Shown: positions 56,943-64,000 of the stretch, piece by piece
How positions within the stretch are numbered: the first letter of the stretch is position 1
Layout of the letters: each line of letters opens with the position of its first letter
Source of the DNA: Apium graveolens
Taxonomy: Eukaryota > Streptophyta > Magnoliopsida > Apiales > Apiaceae
DNA length: 64,000 nucleotides
Reading direction: 5' to 3'
Assembly (NCBI RefSeq): GCF_009905375.1
Contig: NC_133653.1
Span: 67,397,795 to 67,461,794, forward strand
Program-made: the position numbers and the translations under genes
The notes under the pieces: model-generated
What the model was told of the DNA's origin: nothing
The model's database searches: none
The model's input: only the letters and a program-made list of their open reading frames with translations

Positions 56943-57951
56943 TGTTAGGAATATATGTGCATTAGTTTGATGATATGTTTAACAAAACACTTAAGTAGAA
57001 ATTCAGTGTCTGTAGCCTCAACGGATAAGACCACTTTGGCTATCCGTTGATGGTGTAGCTTTACTTAGAAATAAGTCTAGTGTTGTAGCATATTTCAGTC
57101 TCTGTATTTAAGATGTAATTCTTAGAAGTTGAGAGAAACTATGAGTCATGTTGACTGCTAGAAGATATGCAGATAGGAAGGCCAATGTAAATATTTTCAT
57201 GCCTTGTAATTTTGTATAAATGAAGTGGTATCAACGGATGACTTAAAGACCTTCAAACGGATGAGAAGCTAAGCTTCAACGGATGTCTCTAAAGCTTCAC
57301 GGATACATCCTTCAACGGATGAGTGCATCAACGGATGAAAGCTTCAACGGATGTTCTGTTGATTAACCGTTGATAAGTGGTAGTTGTACCTACAAACAGA
57401 GGGCACGTGGGTGAACAGAGATAACTGAAATGTGGCAGCCTAATTTCAGGAACATCAGAAAAAGCAGCCGTTCTACTCTAGTATAAAGAGACATTAAGTC
57501 AACAAAGTACTGGAGTGAACTGGAGAAGAAACAAGTGGAGATCTTACTTTATTATTTTATATCCTTGTCTTCACTTGTAAACTTGGTAATATAAAACCAA
57601 GTAGTAGCTAGTAATTAGATAAGAATTTTTCCAGAGCTGTTTAGAAAAATCTTGAGAGAAAAATTATCTAGTTTGTACTAGGATGCAGCTGTGATCAAAT
57701 TCTTAGATCACAGAATTTCTGAAATACCATCTCTGGTGGAACAACAAATCCACCAGAAAAGTTTTTAAAGGTTTATTGTGTTCTTTACATTTGTGTTTGA
57801 ATATATCTGTCTGTATCAGCTTAAAGCAATTCACACACTTGTTCATCTTGAACACACAGTCTTTATAAACTGCTCAAAACTTGAAAAAGTTTTGAGATTT
57901 ACATTCAACCCCCCTTCTGTAAATCTCATTGTTAGTTCTCTAGAAATAACA
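56943..57951 (+). repeat. E5 3' LTR (1,009 bp)
   Basis: TGTTAGG...AATAACA. It supplies the full LTR sequence that the 5' copy lacks (about 57573-57951). It differs from the 5' LTR by about one substitution and eight or so single-base indels in 620 bp. Confidence 0.9.
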
Positions 57952-60089
57952 CAAACTCATGGCAAATCACCTTACTCAATCATGTCTAACAGGAAGCCTA
58001 CAGTGAAGCATCTACTTGTGTTTGGAAGCAAGTGTTATATTCTAAAAACACTCTGAATATGTGGGAAAATTTGATTCTAAAGTTTTTGAAGCAATTTTTC
58101 TGGGATATTCATTGGAAAGAACAGCCTACAAAGTTTATGTGATTGATCAAAGAAAATTATGGAAAGCACAGATATGACTTTTGATGATGACAGTGTCCAG
58201 GCTTGGAATGCCTTGATGTATGATGCTGAGGCCCTTACGTTTTGAAAATCTAACCATTGATAGTGATTCTGATGAGGAGATGAAGTTTGGGCACAACAAG
58301 TGACAAATGAAGAGACCTCTGAACAAAATCATGGGAATGAAAGCTCTCTTCAGACACCTGAATTTGATGGCACAAACTCAGGGGGAGAAGAAGAGAATGG
58401 AAATGACAGTCATGTAATACTGAAGAAAATGATGAAGGCGCTAGTCAACAGACCACACTAGAAAGTGGGATAGGAGTCATACAGTAGAAGCTATTATTGG
58501 TGATCCATCAGCTGGTGTGAGAACTAGGAGTGCAACTGCTAATGAATGCCTACATGCATGTTTTCTATCTCAAGTAGAGCCCAAGAAAACTAAAGAAGCC
58601 CTATGGATATGTGCTATGCAGGAGGAGCTGAATCAGTTTGAGAGAAACAAAGCCTGGAAATTAGTTCCTGCACCAAAGAATAGAAGCATAATTGGAAATA
58701 AGTGGGTGTACAGGAACAAAATGGAAGAAAATGGAATTGTTACTAGAAACAAAGCAAGGCTGGTTGCTAAAGGCTACTCACAAGAAGAGGGAATTGACTA
58801 TGATGAAACTTTTTTCCTGTTGCAAGACTAGAAGCAATAAGAATTTTTCTGGCATTTACTGCACATTCAAATTTCAAGGTGTATCAAATGGATGTCAAGA
58901 GTGCTTTTCTTAATGGTGAATTAGAAGAAGTCTATATGCAACAACCACCTGGCTTTGAAGATCCAAAATTCCCTAACTTTGTTTACCAATTACTCAAGGC
59001 TCTATATGGATTGAAACAGGCACCTAGAGCCTGGTAGACACACTGTCAGAATTTTTACTCAAACATGGTTTATTAGAGGTACTATTGATAAGACTCTCTT
59101 CTACAGAAGCATGGTGAAGATCTGATCCTAGTTCAAATCTATGTGGATGATATCATCTTTGGATCTACAAATAAAAAGTTGTGTCAAAGATTCTCTAGGC
59201 TAATACAGAGTGAGTATGAAATGAGCATGATGGGAGAACTGAGTTACTTCCTTGGCCTTCAAGTTAGTCAAAGAAGTGATGGTATTTTCATCAGCCAAAC
59301 TAAATATGTGAATGACTTATTAAAAAAATTTGGTATGATGGATAGCTCACCTACATCTACACCTATGTCTACTGTAACCAAGTTGGATGAAGACAAGAAA
59401 GGCAAGAGTGTGGATATTTTAAGCTACAGAGGGATGATTGGATCATTGCTTTATTTGACTGCTAGTAGACTAGACATCATGTTTTCTACTTGTCTATGTG
59501 CCAGATTTCAAGCCAATCCAAGGAATCACATTTGATGGCTGTAAAAAGGATTTTCAGATACTTAAAGGAACTCCAAACTTGGGATTATGGTATCCTAAGG
59601 GAACTGGTTTTGAAGTTGTTGGATACACAGATGCAAATTTTGCTGGATGCAGGGTTGATAGGAAAAGTACAGTGAAAGCTGTCAATTTCTTGGTCAAAAA
59701 ACTTGTATCCTGGTATAGTAAGAAACAATAATCTGTGTCAACTTCCACAGCTGAAGCTGATATATAGCTGCTGGAAGTTGTTGTGCTCAGGTGCTTTGGA
59801 TTAGAAATCAGCTAATGGACTATGGTCTAGTGTTACACAAAATTCCCATTATGTGTGACAATACTAGTGCCATATCTATAGTAGTTAATCCAGTTAATCA
59901 TTCTAGAACAAAGCACATTGATGTTAGGTACCATTTTATCAGGGAACATGCTACAAATGGTACCATTGAGCTCATTTTTGATCCAACAGAAAAATAATTA
60001 GCTGACATTTTTACTAAACCTTTGGATGAAGCAACCTTTACTAGACTTGTGAGTGAAATTCGAATGCTCAATTCTTCATCATAAGGCAA
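57952..60089 (+). pseudogene. E4 pol, second part: integrase end, RT, RNase H
   Basis: Continues integrase with THGKSPYSIMSNRKPTVKHL and FGSKCYILK. RT and RNase H follow in fragments: FERNKAWKLVPAPKN (about 58630), [14 protein letters not shown] (58885), [10 protein letters not shown] (59005), [10 protein letters not shown] (59140), AEA.YIAAG-like (59750), CDNTSAIS (59860), and the end [16 protein letters not shown] (60003-60050). At least eight frame breaks occur, several exactly where a homopolymer seems one base short (for example about 59110, 59520, 59570). This part looks far worse than the gag half of the same element. Confidence 0.88.
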
Positions 60090-60962
60090 AAGAACTTAGC
60101 TAATGTGTTGCAGCAGATTAATTTCTAATAAATCAACCTAGTTGATTTAATTGGAAATTAACTGAAATATGAATTATAAATATTTCAGAATCTCTGTATA
60201 TTTATTTTTCTTAAACAAAATTCAAAATTAACTTAGAATATTTCAAAATTCTAAGTAAACTGCTCAGTTGTTAATTTACATCTAAAATGTGTAAAATTAA
60301 CACAAAGCAGAATTACAGTACTCAAAGGTATAGAGAACTGAATTCTCGATAAGTCAAAATGACTTATCGATAAGTCATTTAGAGTTCTCGAGTGAGTCCT
60401 CGACAAGTCTATTTATAGACTTCTCGAATGACTTCTCGATAAGCTCTATTATGACTTATCGATAAGATCATGTAGAGTTCTCTAATAGTGTTAATTCACA
60501 GAGTTCTCGACAAGGATATTTTGAGACTTATCAATAACTCAGAACTAAAATAATTTAATTCAATGAATTATTTAGACAAATACTTTTGGAAAATTTATTC
60601 TGATTTTAATTTGATTCAATTCAAATTAATAAGAATTATTTCAGTCCTTTCTGGACAAACTGAGCATTTATCAGAGTGCTCGATAAATCATTTCTTAGTT
60701 CTCGAAAAGAATTAATAAAATGACTTATCGAATGTATCTTTTTCATATTCAAAATTACTTCTCGATAAGTTTAATATCAAACGTTTATTTGACTTCTCGA
60801 TAAGTATTTTAATTTTTCTATAAATACCCAGACTTCTCGATACATACACTGTACTTACATTCTCGAGATCTCAAGTGACCTAGCTTTCAGACAAAAGGCG
60901 ATTTCTCTTTGTTTTGCTCCTTTCTCAAAACTTTTTCTTTCCCACTACTTCTAAACACTAAA
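60090..60962. other. E4 post-pol spacer with TCGATAAG / CTTATCGA motif cluster
   Basis: Between about 60340 and 60845 there are many copies of CTCGATAAG, CTTATCGATAAG and GAGTTCTCGA in both orientations, the same motifs as in the E4 LTR (31110-31380). TATAAATA occurs near 60820. No gene. Confidence 0.75.
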
Positions 60963-61931
60963 ATGGCACAAAACATTGTTAGAGCTATCATTCCAGAAGG
61001 GAACTAACTTTCTTTTTCTGATCCTACATAAGCCCCTGATAGTTTCAAGGGGTTTGTGAAGTTTCTTTCTGAATCTTATATTGCAGGTGCTTTAACTGCA
61101 AGTCCTGTGCTGTATTTGGACGTTCTTCATAAATTTTGGACATCGGCTATAACTAGGACAGTTGTTCTAGAGAATGTCACTTCCATGGTGGTCACATGCA
61201 CAATTGGAGGCCAGAAAAATTAAGTTTTCAGCTGCTATGTGAATACAGCCCTGGGATTGCCAACTGAGAACTATGGAGAGATGCCAACTGCAGATGAGCT
61301 GAGTGAATTCATGGACTTCATCAACTACAGTGGCTCAATCAACTTGGAAAGCCTGAACAGGACAAACCTAGGAAGGAATGGTCCTTTGTGTTTGATTATG
61401 TGTGTGAGGGCTTTCACTTGCAGAAAAACTGGCTTTGACAACATCTCAAGTGTGGTGCAGAAGCTGGTGTTCTCAATAGCTCACAACAGGCATCTGAATG
61501 TTGGGGCTCTAATTATGGAGGAGCTGGCTACCAGACTTACTATGCCTTTGAAGAATAGAGGTAAAGAATCTTTTTGCCAAGGTTTATTATGTCTACTTTA
61601 GCTCATAAAGTAAATGACATACATTTGTTAGCTGGTATGATAGTAGTAGAATTGGCATTTGTAAGCAAGTGTCCAAAATAATATTTGGCTCACTTACTTC
61701 AAAGAATAAGGTGAGTGTAAGTTTAGAATCATTCCATTTATGTTGGAAAGATTCAGGACTTATCCTTACCCTATGCCAGACATGAGGGCTCCTAAATTTG
61801 CTAGTTCAGCTATGGTTCCTGAGCCTGTGGAAGCACAAACACAGACACACCAACAGGGACCTTCCAAAGCTGCAGCTTCTTCTTCTAAACCACTAGATGT
61901 TAGCAAACCAACCACTTTAGTTTCTCAAAAG
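60963..61931 (+). pseudogene. E4 extra ORF, N-terminal part, cut by E6
   Basis: ATG 60963 (MAQNIVRAIIPEGN), then stops at codons 15 and about 23 and one near 61222. The main open stretch is 61239-61601. The domain pattern shared with E1 and E5 is visible: 'SPVLYLDVLHKFWTSA', later 'LNVGALIMEELATRL' corresponding to E5 'FSNYVMLELGTRLGN' (about 52795). The following Ser/Thr/Gln-rich start (61780-61930) matches the E5 arrangement until E6 interrupts it at about 61932. Function unknown. Confidence 0.65.
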
Positions 61932-63593
61932 TGAAGTGAGTAAAAGAAGAGAAATGAACCAACCCTTTGTAGGATTTTATCTATCACAGAAGCATGGTAA
62001 ACAATTTTACACATATAAAATCCAATAAAAGCATTAAATTGTGATTAAAAAACATATGGGATCGATTTCTAACCTTTAAAGTGATCCAAAACAATGAGCG
62101 GAGATCCCTAGCAGCTGCTCCTCAAGTGTGAAGCACTCACCGGTATCCACCAAGAAATCGATGTAATGAGGAGGAGGAGGTGGAGAGAATTAAGGTTTTT
62201 GTAAATTTTTTAGGTTGGCAAAATAAGGTTTATAATAGTGTATTTGTAGGCAAAATTTTCAGCTAAAATTTTCCCATAAAATATTATTATTATAACCCTT
62301 ATTATATCACTAATAATTAAAACACCTTTTAATTATTAATCCTTTTTCTAAACACTTTAGAAATAATTCTCTCACTTGATTTAATTTCCAAAAATTAATA
62401 CTTAATTAATAATATTAAGACTTTTTCTTAATTAATTTATATCAATTAAATCTCATTTAATCAATTATTAAATTTGCCAATTAATTATTTATTTCATAAA
62501 TAAATAATTATCAGCCATTATTAATTAATTCCTCCACCATTAAATCATTCCTTTTATGGTGTGACCCTGTAGGTTCAATATTAACGCGGTAGTAGAAATA
62601 AATAATAATAAACTATTTTATCATTATTTATATAAATTCTCTAATTCATTAATATGATTAATTAATAATCATATTTATTCTACATCGTGAGGGATACTTC
62701 TCAGCATATCGCGACTATCCGGATAATACGAATTCACTGCTTAGAATACCAAGAACCTATTCAGTGAGTAGTTACCGTCAATTAATTCCTTCTACCCTGC
62801 AATGTCACGATTAAATATAAGGCATGGAACTTGTGTCAAGCCTATCTTATTTAATCACTTGCTTTCCCATTTACTATGCTTAGTTCTATTAACGTAAATT
62901 AGAAACTCCTTTCTAATTTCATTCACTCTGGCCAGAGATTCCTGAACTAGCATAAGTGGATCAGCATTGAACATTCCTTCCTTCACTGGAAGGGGTAAAT
63001 CCTTTATTGATCATACACTATCTTCGTATACAAATTCTATACCCAGTAGAGCCCTTATATTGTCCCTGGAGACTAAGAACTAAACCAAAGCATAGTTCAG
63101 TGTACACAAGAGGACTATTGACCTCAAGTCTAAGGATACTTGTACAAACTATCACTATGTGAACAACTGCTGACACGTGAGTGAACTCCATCAGTTGTTC
63201 AGTGTGTGAGTCATGTTCAGTGAACTTATTCTAATAAGCCCTACATACTAGCTATAGTGTCACCACACAAATGTCCTATGAGAACAGAATCCTTCATAAT
63301 GATGAGCAAGCATAGTATGTACCGATCTTTGCGGATTATTAATTCAGTTAGTAATCCTACAACCTGGAACTATTTAAGTTTAGAGTTATCATCTGTTAGG
63401 TCTACCTATTATGATTCATCCACAATCCATAAAAAGTTTTACTCTAAACTGTGGTATATATTATTTAAACACTTAAAATAGATAGATCCGCAATAAAATC
63501 AAAACAGTCTTTTATTAATATCAATGAAAAAAACAGATTACATAAAAGTTATTCCTAATCCTCAACATGATTGGACTTAGGACATTCCTTTCA
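61932..63593 (-). repeat. E6 3' LTR
   Basis: The inner boundary is clear: CCTTTCA at 63587-63593 next to the polypurine complement. AT-rich, no gene; the open frame at 63257-63481 has no family motif. Confidence 0.7.
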
Positions 63594-63604
63594 ATCTCCC
63601 ACTT
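63594..63604 (-). other. E6 polypurine tract
   Basis: On the minus strand AAGTGGGAGAT, immediately before the LTR start TGAAAGG. Confidence 0.8.
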
Positions 63605-63614
63605 GTACTAAAGC

Positions 63615-64000
63615 CAATCCACTCTGGATCTAATACCCATCTTGTCTTTATGATGATCAAAGTGACTTTGAGAAAGTGGCTTTGTGAGTGGGTTATAATT
63701 GTTAGTGTGTCAAATCTCTCGACGTTGACATCTCCTCTTTCAACAATCTCCCTAATCAGATGAAAGCGCCGCAGGACATGTTTGGATTTTTATGAGACCT
63801 AGGTTCCTTGGCTTGTGCTATTGCTGCGTTGTTATCACATACAACACAATAGGCTCTTCAATGCTAGGAACAACTCCCAACTCAGAAATAAATTTCCTCA
63901 TCCAAACGGCTTCTTTTGCAGCTCACTTGCGCTATATATTCTGCTTCCGCTGTGGAGTCAGCCGTTGTAGACTGTTTGGAACTCTTCCAACTAATCGCAC
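63615..64000 (-). pseudogene. E6 RNase H, C-terminal end, frameshifted
   Basis: Minus-strand translation shows copia RNase H in pieces across frames: [18 protein letters not shown] (63995-63935), CDNNAAIAQAKEPRSH (63845-63795), then ERGDVNVERV-like and PLSQSH-like remnants towards 63640. Shifts near 63930, 63850 and 63790 break it. Confidence 0.8.

Larger units (their letters stand above)
48997..57951 (+). mobile_element. E5: rearranged Sirevirus-like copia element inserted in E4 integrase
   Basis: Flanked by caaag (48992-48996) and caaac (57952-57956), a target duplication matching at 4 of 5. The 5' LTR is cut at about 49635 and followed by an inverted copy of its own sequence (49629-49872), then directly by the INT-RT spacer and an open RT-RNase H. 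PBS, gag, protease and integrase are absent. The 3' part is complete: motif-rich spacer, extra ORF, polypurine tract and a 1,009-bp 3' LTR. It is a non-autonomous derivative. LTRs and spacers are full of CAACGGAT/ATCCGTTG. Confidence 0.9.
30818..61931 (+). mobile_element. E4: Sirevirus-like copia element, split by three later insertions
   Basis: Pieces: 5' LTR (about 30835-31385 and 44838-45498), gag to mid-integrase (45499-48996), rest of pol and start of the extra ORF (57952-61931). E3 sits in the LTR, E5 in integrase, E6 in the extra ORF. The 3' LTR lies outside the window. Its LTR and post-pol spacer share TCGATAAG and GAGAACTCGA-type motifs. It must predate all three inserted elements. 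Confidence 0.88.
61932..64000 (-). mobile_element. E6: Ty1/copia element (Angela/Tork-like), minus strand, right part outside window
   Basis: 3' LTR about 61932-63593, polypurine tract, then the end of RNase H. The LTR of about 1.66 kb and the style of the RNase H fit the Angela/Tork group. It is inserted in the E4 extra ORF. The left boundary is inferred from where E4 coding stops; a TG lies at 61932 and another candidate at 61968. Confidence 0.78.

Noticed and set aside
1..64000. CRISPR arrays, bacterial operons, rRNA genes
   Set aside because: The short repeats seen are LTR or spacer motifs without regular spacers, and all coding regions are eukaryotic retroelement genes. No rRNA sequence was recognised.

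Overview
This window is plant repeat DNA. It looks like a eudicot nuclear genome with a large retroelement load: AT-rich, GT-AG introns, LTR retrotransposons of plant-specific lineages, and no host gene that I can support. The family is a guess, perhaps an asterid. All convincing coding sequence belongs to transposable elements, and most of it is broken by stops or frameshifts.

Layout. (1) 1-12645: minus-strand Ty1/copia element 'E1' of Sirevirus (SIRE/Maximus) type, with its left LTR cut by the window edge, a complete but decayed gag-pol, and about 5 kb of extra coding sequence between pol and the 3' LTR. (2) 12646-16945: gene-free AT-rich DNA with degraded repeats. (3) 16951-28078: plus-strand Ty3/gypsy element 'E2' of the Tat lineage, flanked by a 5-bp duplication (gaaac). 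It has two RNase H domains, an antisense intron-containing gene downstream of pol (itself hit by a solo copia LTR at 24227-24843), and tandem-repeat arrays before the 3' LTR. (4) 28084-30817: gene-free DNA with a 200-bp-class tandem repeat, a non-autonomous Helitron (29232-30281) and a minus-strand solo LTR (30323-30817). (5) About 30818-61931: plus-strand Sirevirus 'E4', opened by three later insertions: chromovirus 'E3' (31386-44837) in its 5' LTR, another Sirevirus 'E5' (48997-57951) in its integrase, and 'E6' in its extra ORF. (6) About 61932-64000: minus-strand copia 'E6' (Angela/Tork-like), with its 3' LTR and the end of RNase H inside the window.

E3 is the youngest and best preserved: two 4.0-kb LTRs, a caaca target duplication, a perfect initiator-Met PBS, and one 1,538-codon gag-pol frame with only two TAG codons. 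Upstream of gag it appears to carry an additional small spliced gene. Its first exon lies inside the LTR and its 315-bp intron removes the LTR/PBS junction. Its N-terminus resembles the histone H3 tail.

Other points for follow-up: a 244-bp nearly perfect hairpin inside E5, apparently made by snap-back copying at a 7-nt natural stem; family-specific short motifs repeated in both orientations in LTRs and post-pol spacers of each Sirevirus; a homologous extra ORF in three different Sireviruses; and a run of single-base homopolymer deletions across about 56-60 kb that looks like sequence error rather than decay.
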